Shown: positions 52,569 through 60,591, counted from the stretch's first letter. The stretch: DNA of 60,958 nt from Nostoc flagelliforme FACHB-838 (GCF_014698065.1 NZ_JACJSI010000040.1:1-60958); one strand, 5' to 3'. The notes: a model not told the origin generated them from the sequence alone. Numbers and translations are program-made.

Positions 52569-53130
52569 TAGCTATCTCTATATCATCATTGCCCTATTGC
52601 CGTTGGCTGGGTGTATGGTGGTATTTCAGGTCAATCCCTACCATGCGCTGGTCATCCGTGGAATATTAGGAGCAGTGTCGGCACTGGTATATGCGGTTTT
52701 AGGAGCGCCAGATGTTGCCTTGACCGAAGCCTTGGTGGGTACTATGCTGGCAATTACCCTTTACGCGGTGGCAGTGCGTTCATCCCTGGTGATGCGTCTT
52801 GGCTTAGTCAAAGACGAGGCAGATGACGAACAGCATTTTGGGCAACTGATGGATGACTTACGCACAATTTTTCGTAAACGCCAGATGCGTCTAGAACTGG
52901 TTCCCTACCCAAATACCCAAGCTTTGGAACGGGCGCTGATGGATAAAGAAGTCCATGCAACTTGTGTCAGACGAGAACAAAACCACGCAACTAGTGAGGA
53001 CGAAAAACAGTTTTATCACACCGCCATTAGGGTGAAACGCATCTATGAGATTATGCAAACTGAACTTACATCACCAGCGACAATCCTGAGTTATGTAAGT
53101 ACACCAGCTGAAGGGGAGAAGCATAAGTAA
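52561..53130 (+). CDS. Split MrpA C-terminal module (DUF4040/MbhD-like) with cytosolic tail
   Basis: A 189-residue protein. Residues about 5-75 are a DUF4040/MbhD domain (ALVIRGILGAVSALVYAVLG, APDVALTEALVGTMLAITLY), which in bacterial Mrp forms part of the C-terminus of MrpA. The remainder (about 80-189) is a charged soluble domain with KDEADDEQHFGQLMDDLR and MRLELVPYPNTQALERALMD, known to me only from cyanobacterial versions. The large NuoL-like part of MrpA is absent. The next Mrp gene, mrpB, is now 1.7 kb away because an IscB element is inserted directly after this stop. Confidence 0.8.
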   Translation: MNDSYLYIIIALLPLAGCMVVFQVNPYHALVIRGILGAVSALVYAVLGAPDVALTEALVGTMLAITLYAVAVRSSLVMRLGLVKDEADDEQHFGQLMDDLRTIFRKRQMRLELVPYPNTQALERALMDKEVHATCVRREQNHATSEDEKQFYHTAIRVKRIYEIMQTELTSPATILSYVSTPAEGEKHK

Positions 53131-53134
53131 ACTA

Positions 53135-53367
53135 CCCACCACCAATTGCTAAGAGCAATATGGTGGGGACTTTAAAAGCCCAGAGTTTACCCGAAAAGCG
53201 TGTTAAATCACTCCGATTTTTAGGTCATCTTACCTACAAATACGCAGCCAGTTTGTAGCTCTAAGGTTAACAGTTAAACAGAGTCATTGGGTTTGAGTCA
53301 GTGCTGTTAGCATAAAAAGCCTTTAAATCATTGTCCAGGCTAACATTACCCGAAAGGAGGGACAGGA
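53135..53367 (+). ncRNA. Omega-RNA/HEARO RNA upstream of iscB
   Basis: About 230 bases directly upstream of iscB with no ORF and several hairpins, starting with the 53135-53167 stem-loop and including the paired-looking gtttacccgaaaagc and cattacccgaaaggagg segments near its two ends. In IscB loci this position encodes the omega-RNA scaffold, with the guide formed by the host sequence just 5' of the element (here the end of the mrpA' gene, about 53115-53134). The scaffold boundaries are inferred from position, not from a covariance search. Confidence 0.7.
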
Positions 53368-54651
53368 ATGTCCAAAGTATTTGTTTTAGACACCGAAAAA
53401 AGACCATTGATCCCAATCCACTCAGCACAAGCTAGACAGTTATTAAGGAACAAAAAAGCAGCGATTTATAGGCGCTTCCCGTTTACCATTATTCTCAAAG
53501 AAGTGTACCCAGATTCAGTAGTAATGCCACTACGATTAAAGCTTGACCCAGGTGCCAAAACAACTGGAATTGCATTAGTCAACGATTCAACTGGAGTAGT
53601 TGTATTTGCAGCAGAATTAAAGCATCGCGGCTTTGCTATTAGAGAAGCTTTAACATCTAGGCGACAATTAAGACGTGGTAGACGTGCTAGAAAAACTCGT
53701 TACAGACAAGCTAGATTTTTAAATAGAACACGTCCAGAAGGATGGTTAGCGCCAAGCTTACAGAGTCGGGTTGATAACATAAAAACTTGGGTTGAGAAAC
53801 TGCGTAAACTAGCACCGATTGAGGCTATGAGCCAAGAATTAGTACGCTTTGATATGCAGTTAATACGTAACCCAAAAATTCAAGGAAAAGAATATCAACA
53901 GGGAACTTTAGCTGGTTACGAAACCAGAGAATATTTATTAGAAAAATGGGGGAGACAATGCGCTTACTGTGGTATAAAAGACGTTCAACTACAGATAGAA
54001 CACATTCACCCAAGAGCCAGAGGAGGCAGTAATTCAATTACTAATCTCACCTTAAGTTGCGAAAAGTGCAACACCAAAAAAGGAACTAAAGATATTAAAG
54101 ATTTCCTAAAAAAAGACCCATCCAAATTAACAAAAATCTTGGCGCAAGCTAAAAGACCCTTGGCAGATGCCGCCGCAGTAAATACAACTCGTTGGGCATT
54201 ATTTAGGGCTTTAAAAGAAACAGAACTACCTGTAGAAACAGGCTCAGGAGGTCTAACAAAGTTTAATCGCTGTCAACAGAAATTAGAAAAGACTCATTGG
54301 CTAGATGCTACTTGTGTTGGTCAATCAACACCCAAACTAATTGTTAAAGCCGTTAAGCCATTGTTAATTACAGCTAATGGGCATGGTTCTAGACAGTCAT
54401 GCCGGACAGACAAATTTGGTTTTCCTAGCCGTCATGTACCAAGAGAGAAAATACATTTTAATTTTCAAACAGGTGACATCGTAAAAGCATCTGTCGCCAC
54501 TGGTAAAAAAATCGGTAATTATGCTGGAAAAGTAGCTATTCGTTCATCAGGCAGTTTCAATATCTCGACCAAAAACGGATTGATTCAAGGAATCTTGCAC
54601 AAGTTTTGTAAACGCATTCACGCAAAAGATGGTTACTCTTATGCACAATAA
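53368..54651 (+). CDS. iscB: IscB RNA-guided nickase/nuclease (RuvC-HNH)
   Basis: A 427-residue IscB, the ancestral relative of Cas9. Domains in order: N-terminal PLMP domain (KVFVLDTEKRPLIPIHSAQA, here PLIP); RuvC-I with Asp60 in LKLDPGAKTTGIAL; an arginine-rich bridge helix (RRQLRRGRRARKTRYRQARF); RuvC-II with Glu in EAMSQELVRFD; the HNH domain with CAYCG, IEHIHPRARGGSNSITNLTL and CEKCNTKKG (His and both zinc cysteine pairs present); RuvC-III with HWLDATCVG; and a C-terminal TAM-interacting part. All catalytic residues seem intact. AAAGGAGG precedes the ATG. It should cut DNA matching the omega-RNA guide and so help retain the element after transposition. Confidence 0.93.
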   Translation: MSKVFVLDTEKRPLIPIHSAQARQLLRNKKAAIYRRFPFTIILKEVYPDSVVMPLRLKLDPGAKTTGIALVNDSTGVVVFAAELKHRGFAIREALTSRRQLRRGRRARKTRYRQARFLNRTRPEGWLAPSLQSRVDNIKTWVEKLRKLAPIEAMSQELVRFDMQLIRNPKIQGKEYQQGTLAGYETREYLLEKWGRQCAYCGIKDVQLQIEHIHPRARGGSNSITNLTLSCEKCNTKKGTKDIKDFLKKDPSKLTKILAQAKRPLADAAAVNTTRWALFRALKETELPVETGSGGLTKFNRCQQKLEKTHWLDATCVGQSTPKLIVKAVKPLLITANGHGSRQSCRTDKFGFPSRHVPREKIHFNFQTGDIVKASVATGKKIGNYAGKVAIRSSGSFNISTKNGLIQGILHKFCKRIHAKDGYSYAQ

Positions 54652-54762
54652 AAGATTTATTAATTGCTCAACTGTCCCTCTCAAAGTTTTAGCTAACGCA
54701 CAAAATCATTCAAGGGACGTTTGCCTACGGCACGCTACGCGAACGCAATTAACCCTCCATTC

Positions 54763-54798
54763 CTCCCGCCACCAATCTGAGTACAGATTTGGTGGGAG
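54763..54798. repeat. Right-end hairpin of the IscB element
   Basis: CCACCAATCTG (54769-54779) pairs with CAGATTTGGTGG (54784-54795) with one bulged T and a 4-base loop; additional C/G pairing extends the stem. It resembles the left-end CCCACCA/TGGTGGG stem. It lies just upstream of the mrpB ribosome binding site (CTGGAGG at 54804-54810), so the element may form part of the mrpB leader. Confidence 0.75.
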
Positions 54799-54815
54799 TC
54801 TCCTGGAGGTTTAAG

Positions 54816-55478
54816 ATGAAATGGATCTACATTGCAGCAGGGATAGCGCTGTTTGTAAAAATGCTCGTCTTGCCGAATTCAGCGCCAGTTGTACCGGATT
54901 TCTCGATCGTTGAATCGATTGTTAAAGATGGTGGCATACCCAATGCGGTAACAGTGATCATTCTCAGGAATCGGTTGTATGACACGATCTTCGAGGTGGT
55001 GGTATTTACGATCGCGATCATGGGAGTTAATTTTCTGCTGGCGAATGAACAGCCATCCTGCGCGATTTATCGTTTCACAGATCAACCATCCATTGTGCTG
55101 GCGCGTCTGGGAGCAACTATTGCTGCGATGGTAAGTATCGAACTAGCTATTCGGGGACATCTCAGCCCTGGCGGTGGTTTTGCGGCTGGAGTTGCAGGTG
55201 GAACTGCGATCGGGTTGATTGCCATTACCTCATCACCAGAGTGGATGCAAGGGATTTACCAGCGCTATCACGCCGCTACATGGGAGAAGGTTTCGGTTCT
55301 TGTTTTCATTGTACTGGCGGCTATAACTCTGACTGGAGTGGAGTTACCGCATGGGGAAATGGGCGCACTTTTGAGTGGGGGGATTGTCCCCTTGCTGAAT
55401 ATTCTAGTTGCAGTCAAAGTTGCGTTGGGGTCGTGGGCGGTGATTTTGGTTTTTATTCGTTATCGGGGATTGTTGTAA
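54816..55478 (+). CDS. mrpB: Mrp/Mnh complex subunit B with MbhE-like N-terminus
   Basis: A 220-residue membrane protein. The first about 80 residues (IYIAAGIALFVKMLV, AVTVIILRNRLYDTIFEVVVFTIAI) resemble the MbhE/C-terminal MrpA segment with its RxxDTxxE motif. The remainder is MnhB: RLGATIAAMVSIELAIRGHLSPGGGFAAGVAGG, with the conserved GHxxPGGGFxAG, and a last part ending LLNILVAVKVALGSWAVILVFI. ATG 54816 with CTGGAGG upstream is chosen; GTG 54789 lies inside the right-end hairpin of the IscB element. In the uninterrupted operon its start probably followed closely on the mrpA' stop. Confidence 0.85.
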   Translation: MKWIYIAAGIALFVKMLVLPNSAPVVPDFSIVESIVKDGGIPNAVTVIILRNRLYDTIFEVVVFTIAIMGVNFLLANEQPSCAIYRFTDQPSIVLARLGATIAAMVSIELAIRGHLSPGGGFAAGVAGGTAIGLIAITSSPEWMQGIYQRYHAATWEKVSVLVFIVLAAITLTGVELPHGEMGALLSGGIVPLLNILVAVKVALGSWAVILVFIRYRGLL

Positions 55479-55604
55479 AAGATAATTTAGGATTTTTTCT
55501 CAGCGCTGCGCCAGTTGCTAAAGAGCGGGAACGCTAAGAGCGTAGCTTGCTTCCCCGTAGGGGTACAAGTCGGGGAACCGCAAGGGCGCACTGGCTTCTC
55601 TGTA

Positions 55605-55641
55605 CCTCTGTGGTTTAAAATAATTTTTTGAACCACAGAGG
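55605..55641. terminator. Hairpin of inverted gcagagg-type repeats between convergent genes
   Basis: CCTCTGTGGTT (55605-55615) pairs with AACCACAGAGG (55631-55641) around an AT-rich loop. Longer imperfect pairing continues outward. It separates mrpB (plus) from the SAM-hydrolase gene (minus), so it may stop transcription from both sides. The rest of 55479-55716 is other dispersed repeat (gggaacgctaagagcg, gaaccgcaagggcgcac). Confidence 0.6.
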
Positions 55642-55716
55642 CGCAGAGGACACAGAGTAAAGAGGTTAAAGAGGAATTTATTTTTTATACCTTATCTTTG
55701 ACTGCTATATCCAAAA

Positions 55717-56508
55717 TTAGGCAATTCGAGTTACTTGCTGATTCACACGGGGACGACCAAAGCGTTCCCAAGCACTCCCTCCTCTCAGAAATAGCTCTAA
55801 AAAGCGCAATGGTTCTCCTGAATCGCCTCTTGACCAACCGGAACTACCAGGAGCAAAAGCTAAAGTCCCTTCAGACACCTTGAAGCTGCCATCAGAATAC
55901 ACTGCATCACTCACTACATCTCCAATCCGAATCACGATCTTGGTTTGAGGTTCCAAGTTAAGTGTATGTGCCGCAATAGTTGTTTTGATGTTACCGTAGC
56001 CATCAATCCAGGCAATTCGATCTGGTGGAACATCTGGGATTTGCTCACTCTTCAGGCTATCTCCCAGAACGCTAAAATCTTCATTCATAATGGCAGCCGC
56101 AGCCGGAGGAAATACATCCCGTGAGCGAAACTGCGAACCACCACGAGAAACATTGACCACTCGCAACTCCTTTGTATAGTCTTTGATAAAGGAGAGGGTG
56201 TAGCCTGCATTCACACCTACTACTTTTACACCATTGGATAAAAGGGCATAAGTTAGTCCTTCACCTTCATTGTCTCGACGGGCTTCAGGATCATCCTGAC
56301 GAGGCGCACAGTTATGATAAATTAGGCGATCGCTAGGGCCTGGGTTGAGTCCTAGTTGGGCAATCCAAAATCCTGTTGCCAATGTACTGAATGCTGGAAC
56401 CGAAAGCAAATGAATTTGGGCATCGGGAGAAGCCATCAACAGACGTTGTGTGACTTCTGTAAATGCCGGATCTCCTGTACCGTAGTCTGCAATAACGCAG
56501 ATAAACAT
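55717..56508 (-). CDS. SAM hydroxide adenosyltransferase-like (DUF62) protein
   Basis: A 263-residue protein of the DUF62/SAM-hydrolase fold, which in characterised members splits S-adenosylmethionine to adenosine and methionine (relatives are chlorinases and fluorinases). Visible: the N-terminal VIADYGTGDPAF (usually xTDFGxxD), the central IYHNCAPRQDD, VVGVNAGYTLSFI where most members have a Pro-Asn-Asn-Gly-type loop, and the C-terminal-domain RIAWIDGYGNIKTT plus the closing SSGW and GGSAWE motifs. The family motifs are present but drifted, so activity may differ. There is a strong AAGGAGGAG ribosome binding site before the ATG (complement of 56508). Confidence 0.78.
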   Translation of the reverse strand: MFICVIADYGTGDPAFTEVTQRLLMASPDAQIHLLSVPAFSTLATGFWIAQLGLNPGPSDRLIYHNCAPRQDDPEARRDNEGEGLTYALLSNGVKVVGVNAGYTLSFIKDYTKELRVVNVSRGGSQFRSRDVFPPAAAAIMNEDFSVLGDSLKSEQIPDVPPDRIAWIDGYGNIKTTIAAHTLNLEPQTKIVIRIGDVVSDAVYSDGSFKVSEGTLAFAPGSSGWSRGDSGEPLRFLELFLRGGSAWERFGRPRVNQQVTRIA

Positions 56509-56708
56509 TCAGCTCCTCCTTTTAATGGGTGTAATTTGCAATCAATGGTTAGACAATAGTTGGCCTTCAAAGGCTCTAGTGAACCAGCCTCATCAGCAGT
56601 CTACGTGTGATCTCAACTATATGCAAGATTTCTAGATAACATTGAGCGCAATTTTCCAGCTAAAAATACTGGAACTACACAACTTAGATTAATTACATCA
56701 GTCATCAT

Positions 56709-57689
56709 GTGATTACAGGTTTAAATAAGCAGTTGTCTGCTCATTTAACTTTTATTAATAACGTTAAAGTTTTAGTCAACGCAATGAAAACAATCACGTC
56801 ACTTTTTAGCGAAGAACGCAACCAACTCCAGACAGATATTGATAACACAACCAACATTGAGGAGATAGTTAAACTCGTTCAGAATCGGCTTGATAATCTC
56901 GAAAGAATTTACATTGAAAAGCTTAATTTGGCTCAAGTTCGTCTGGCTTCCTTTTTCCTAGATACCCTGCGGCAGTCCATCGCTGCTCTTGCTGCGGCTA
57001 ACTATTCTCAAATTGCTCCAACAGAGCAAAAGCAATTTCCTAACCCAAGTACAAACCTTTTTTCCAGCAGATTAATCCTGAAACTGCTAAAGGGGCTAAT
57101 TTATATAGGCATCTTAGGTTCGTTGTTCTCTTTAACTAAAACTAGCCCAGGCGCATGGATGGCTATCTTACTAACCTCTATACTTCTAGGGGTAGAAGTT
57201 GTGCTTCAACTTGAGTTAAAGAGCCAGCAAAATTCTATGTCTTCAGAGCTATTGGAATTACCTAAACCTCTGCTTCGGGTTGATAGCAAAGTATTTTTAG
57301 ATCATCTTGGCGATGCTCTCAACACTATCGACCTAGCAGTAGCTAGAGTAGAAGAATGGAATAAACATGAAGGCGACTTAGCAATAGAAGAACTGCCAGA
57401 GTTATTGAATTTTCTGCAAAGGCTAATGGGCGCATCAAAACTTGATAAACCCCAAATGGCTTATGAACTGGCAAAACTTCTACCACAGATTTTAATGTCT
57501 CAGGGAATTAACGCTCAAATTTACCGACCAAATGACCCGCACAGCGATCGCAATTATTTTGACTTTGAGCCGAGTATCGACCCCGATACCAAAGATCACG
57601 TAACTTTAACTCCGGCTTTGTTGAAAGGCGATCGCTTGATTCGGCGCGGTAGGGTAATTGAGCCAGCATATTCCTCTGCTAGAGAATAA
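56709..57689 (+). CDS. Unrecognised membrane protein paired with an Hsp70-like ATPase
   Basis: A 326-residue protein I do not recognise. Its N-terminal 90 residues are helical and charged (ITSLFSEERNQLQTDIDNTT, probable coiled coil). A hairpin of two membrane segments follows (LKGLIYIGILGSLFSLTK and GAWMAILLTSILLGVEVVLQL, about residues 133-175). The C-terminal half is soluble, with IDLAVARVEEWNKHEG, LPELLNFLQRLMGASK and ending in an acidic/basic stretch with GDRLIRRGRVIEPAYS. The start is uncertain: GTG 56709 has no ribosome binding site and ATG 56784 would remove 25 residues. The next gene starts 14 bases after its stop, so the two are an operon. Confidence 0.7.
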   Translation: MITGLNKQLSAHLTFINNVKVLVNAMKTITSLFSEERNQLQTDIDNTTNIEEIVKLVQNRLDNLERIYIEKLNLAQVRLASFFLDTLRQSIAALAAANYSQIAPTEQKQFPNPSTNLFSSRLILKLLKGLIYIGILGSLFSLTKTSPGAWMAILLTSILLGVEVVLQLELKSQQNSMSSELLELPKPLLRVDSKVFLDHLGDALNTIDLAVARVEEWNKHEGDLAIEELPELLNFLQRLMGASKLDKPQMAYELAKLLPQILMSQGINAQIYRPNDPHSDRNYFDFEPSIDPDTKDHVTLTPALLKGDRLIRRGRVIEPAYSSARE

Positions 57690-57703
57690 TAGACAATAAG
57701 GGT

Positions 57704-59626
57704 ATGGAAATTTTAGAAACAATCGGTTTTGATTTGGGGCACGGTGAAACGGCTGTAGCTAAAGCGATAGTGGAAAGCATCGACCCCCCCCAGATGCTGG
57801 AGATTAACAACAAGAAGAACCAAATTACAGCCCTTGGCTGGCATCCTAAACTCGGTTATCTTGTTGGCGAACAAGCATTAATTCAAGCTGGCGTTACCCA
57901 ACTGACAATTTCTTTCAAGCAAAAACCCAACAACGATCCTAAATATCGGGAAACAATTAGCACTTTTGTAGCAACCTACTACCGACTTTTGAAAGAAAGT
58001 AAACAACTTGAAGGTGGGGAAAGTAGCTATTTTTACATTGGTTGCCCTTCAGGATGGTCAGTTAGCGATCGCACTGAATACCAAAAGCTACTTCAAGAAG
58101 CTGGTATTCCCCAACTAAATGTTGTACCCGAATCGCGGGCTGCTTTCATGCAAGCCAAGGAAGCCGGGAAACTGGAGTATGACAAACTTATTGCATCGGT
58201 GCTAATTGTCGATATTGGTTCTTCAACCACAGATTTTACTCTAGTTAAGAGTTTAGAAGAAATCCCGATAGATTTCGGGAGTAATACTTTGGGTGCATCC
58301 TTAATTGACAAGGCTATTTTTGCCCGGACTGTCGCCAACCACGAACAAAAAGCATTACTCGAAAAAGTATTTAAGGAATATCCCCATCACCAAGCTCGTT
58401 GTGAACTTGCTTGTCGCAAAGCTAAAGAAGATTACTTTTCTAATGAACAGCTATACAGCGATCCTGAATCCTTTGCGCGTGGCTTCGAGTCAATTAACGA
58501 ACAGATTTATTTTATTCCCCAAGTCAATAAATTGATGATGGAGGAAATTTTAAACCAGCCCTTACCGGAACTGGGGCATCATAGTTGGGTGCGATCGTTT
58601 AGCGACTCTTTAACCGAGGCGAAAGAAAAGCTGGAACAACTTGGAATCGTGCCGAAACTTTTGCTGATGACTGGTGGTGCATCTCGCATGAAGTTTACCC
58701 ACTTGCTTTGTCAGGAAATGTTTCCCGAACCAGAAACGCTGCTTCGCCCTGATCCAGAACCGGAACGGTGCATTGCACTGGGTTTAGCACGAGTAGGACG
58801 ATGGGATCTGCGTGCTGCTGCTTTTAAGGAAGAAGTCAACAAACTATTTACCTCGAACACGCTCAAAGATTTGATTAAGAGGCATATCCCGGAGTTAATC
58901 GAATCATTAACTAAGCCTTTGACAGACGGCTTGCTCGTCAACGCAGTTAAACCAGCTTTAAAAAATTGGCAAAAAAACAAAATACGGACTTTAGCCGATT
59001 TGGAAACATCTTTAATCAGTCGGGCAGAACAGTGGCTCAAAAGCGAACGCGCTGTGCAGATAATTAATCATCAATGCGCTTATTGGTTTAGCAATAAAAT
59101 CCAACCCGATTTAGCCGCACAAACCGATCCAATTTGTCGAAAGTTTCAGATACCTAGAAGCAGCTTAAGGTTCCAGGATAGCATTGACCCAAATTTTGTT
59201 AACCCAGAGTTACGGATTGGAGATGCTATTTTGGCTGAGACAGTGGGCTTTATTGTCAATGTAGTAATTGGTGGAGGTACTGTAGCTAGCATCATCACTC
59301 TCATACTAACTGGACATTTAACCTGGCCTATTGCATTAGTATATGGGGCTTCGGTTATGGCGGCAGGAATGGAGTTAAATCGCAAGAGTGTTCAAGAAGT
59401 AATCAAAACAAATGTAGATGTACCTAGTTGGGTTCGTTCTAGTTTTTTGAGTGATAAAAAAATTGAGGATATGTGTGAGCAAATAAAGCCTGAGTTAGAG
59501 AAAGTTCTTCAAGAACAATTGACAGCAGATCAAGAGGCTTTTGATAAACTGATTATCAAAGTTGAGCAAGGGCTTCAAAAAACCCTTTCTAGCAAAGTTC
59601 TATCTTGCATAATTTTGATCCAATAG
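57704..59626 (+). CDS. Hsp70/actin-like ATPase with C-terminal two-helix membrane hairpin
   Basis: A 640-residue protein. The N-terminal about 365 residues are an actin/Hsp70-fold ATPase: phosphate-1 IGFDLGHGETAVAKA, phosphate-2 VLIVDIGSSTTDFTLV, and the adenosine motif LLLMTGGASRM followed by RCIALGLARVG. There is no canonical Hsp70 substrate-binding domain. The C-terminal part is instead helical, and at about residues 508-555 has two hydrophobic segments (GFIVNVVIGGGTVASIITLIL and WPIALVYGASVMAAG), then a charged coiled-coil-like tail (EQIKPELEKVLQEQLTADQE). It would be membrane-bound with its ATPase in the cytosol. It forms an operon with the preceding two-helix protein. The role is unknown; chaperone, cytoskeletal or envelope-stress functions are all open. 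Confidence 0.8.
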   Translation: MEILETIGFDLGHGETAVAKAIVESIDPPQMLEINNKKNQITALGWHPKLGYLVGEQALIQAGVTQLTISFKQKPNNDPKYRETISTFVATYYRLLKESKQLEGGESSYFYIGCPSGWSVSDRTEYQKLLQEAGIPQLNVVPESRAAFMQAKEAGKLEYDKLIASVLIVDIGSSTTDFTLVKSLEEIPIDFGSNTLGASLIDKAIFARTVANHEQKALLEKVFKEYPHHQARCELACRKAKEDYFSNEQLYSDPESFARGFESINEQIYFIPQVNKLMMEEILNQPLPELGHHSWVRSFSDSLTEAKEKLEQLGIVPKLLLMTGGASRMKFTHLLCQEMFPEPETLLRPDPEPERCIALGLARVGRWDLRAAAFKEEVNKLFTSNTLKDLIKRHIPELIESLTKPLTDGLLVNAVKPALKNWQKNKIRTLADLETSLISRAEQWLKSERAVQIINHQCAYWFSNKIQPDLAAQTDPICRKFQIPRSSLRFQDSIDPNFVNPELRIGDAILAETVGFIVNVVIGGGTVASIITLILTGHLTWPIALVYGASVMAAGMELNRKSVQEVIKTNVDVPSWVRSSFLSDKKIEDMCEQIKPELEKVLQEQLTADQEAFDKLIIKVEQGLQKTLSSKVLSCIILIQ

Positions 59627-59766
59627 CGGTAATATGTAGGATTAGGAAACTTTAGAAAATAGAGAAAAGTCTCATTTAAATTTAATTATTGAACTACAAC
59701 CAAAACAATTATGTTAGCTAAATTTCGTTTGCCAATGATTTAAATATGTAACCTGCTCAGAAGTCA

Positions 59767-60591
59767 ATGATTCAAACAATAGTTGTCTTTATCATTATTG
59801 GGCTGATTCTCGTCGGTATTTTAATCAATCCCATTCTAGTCAAAAGGCAAAGAAACCGTCTCAAACACCGTCCTTTTCCCCCACTGTGGAATGCAATTGT
59901 TGAGAATAATCTTCCTATTTATCTGTGTCTCTCTACCGATGAAATTAGACGAATTCAGAGACATATTCAAGTATTCTTAGCAGAAAAGCAATTTATTGGT
60001 TGTAGAGGATTACAGGTGACGGAGGAAATGAAACTGACCATTGCTGCGATCGCCTGTTTACTCCTATTAAATGAACGTAGGCAATACTTCCCTAGACTAC
60101 GTTCAATTTTAGTCTATCCTAATGCTTATTTTGTTCAGGAAACGACTTCCATCGGAAAATATGTTGTTGAAGAAAGGCGTGTGGCAAGACTGGGAGAATC
60201 GTGGACAAATGACCAAGTAGTACTGTCTTGGGAACAGGTGAAACAAGATACTAATAACTGGAGGGATGGACGTAACGTTGTGCTTCATGAATTCGCCCAT
60301 CAGTTGGATCAAGAAGATGGTAAAGCTGAGGGAGTTCCGATACTGCAACATAAATCAGACTATGCTATTTGGGCGAAAGTTATGACAGAAGCATATCAGC
60401 AACTTTGTAATGATGTTCTACAAGGCGCAAAGACGGTAATGGATACCTACGGTGCAACAAATCCCGCAGAATTTTTCGCCGTAGCGACTGAGACATTCTT
60501 TGAGAAACCGCACCAATTACTGTCCCAGCATCCGGCACTTTATGAGCAACTGCAACGTTACTATCAATTAGATCCTGTGCAATGGTTTTAA
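59767..60591 (+). CDS. MtfA-like (M90) zinc metallopeptidase with N-terminal membrane anchor
   Basis: A 274-residue protein with an N-terminal helix (VVFIIIGLILVGILINPIL) and an MtfA/M90 peptidase domain: LTIAAIACLLLLN, SILVYPNAYF, VVLSWEQVKQDTNNW, the zinc motif VVLHEFAHQLDQEDG (HExxH), and the downstream metal/active-site Glu in YGATNPAEFFAVATETFFEKP. MtfA in E. coli binds the repressor Mlc and has peptidase activity; the membrane anchor suggests a different setting here. It lies 140 bases after the Hsp70-like gene on the same strand and could be part of the same unit, though the spacing is large enough for its own promoter. Confidence 0.88.
   Translation: MIQTIVVFIIIGLILVGILINPILVKRQRNRLKHRPFPPLWNAIVENNLPIYLCLSTDEIRRIQRHIQVFLAEKQFIGCRGLQVTEEMKLTIAAIACLLLLNERRQYFPRLRSILVYPNAYFVQETTSIGKYVVEERRVARLGESWTNDQVVLSWEQVKQDTNNWRDGRNVVLHEFAHQLDQEDGKAEGVPILQHKSDYAIWAKVMTEAYQQLCNDVLQGAKTVMDTYGATNPAEFFAVATETFFEKPHQLLSQHPALYEQLQRYYQLDPVQWF

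Larger units (their letters stand above)
53131..54810 (+). mobile_element. IscB-carrying IS200/IS605-type element (HEARO), no TnpA
   Basis: The element separates two Mrp genes. A left-end hairpin at 53135-53167 (CCCACCA/TGGTGGG with inner ATTGCT/AGCAAT and loop AAG) and a right-end hairpin at about 54763-54798 (CCACCA/TGGTGG with inner ATCTG/CAGAT) are similar subterminal palindromes, as Y1 transposases require. Between them are a structured non-coding stretch and one ORF, iscB. No tnpA is present, so movement would depend on a transposase elsewhere. Exact ends are uncertain by about 10 bases. Confidence 0.8.

Noticed and set aside
53131..54810. Cas9 or type II CRISPR locus
   Set aside because: The RuvC-HNH protein is only 427 residues with an N-terminal PLMP-type domain, and there is no array or cas1/cas2; it is IscB.
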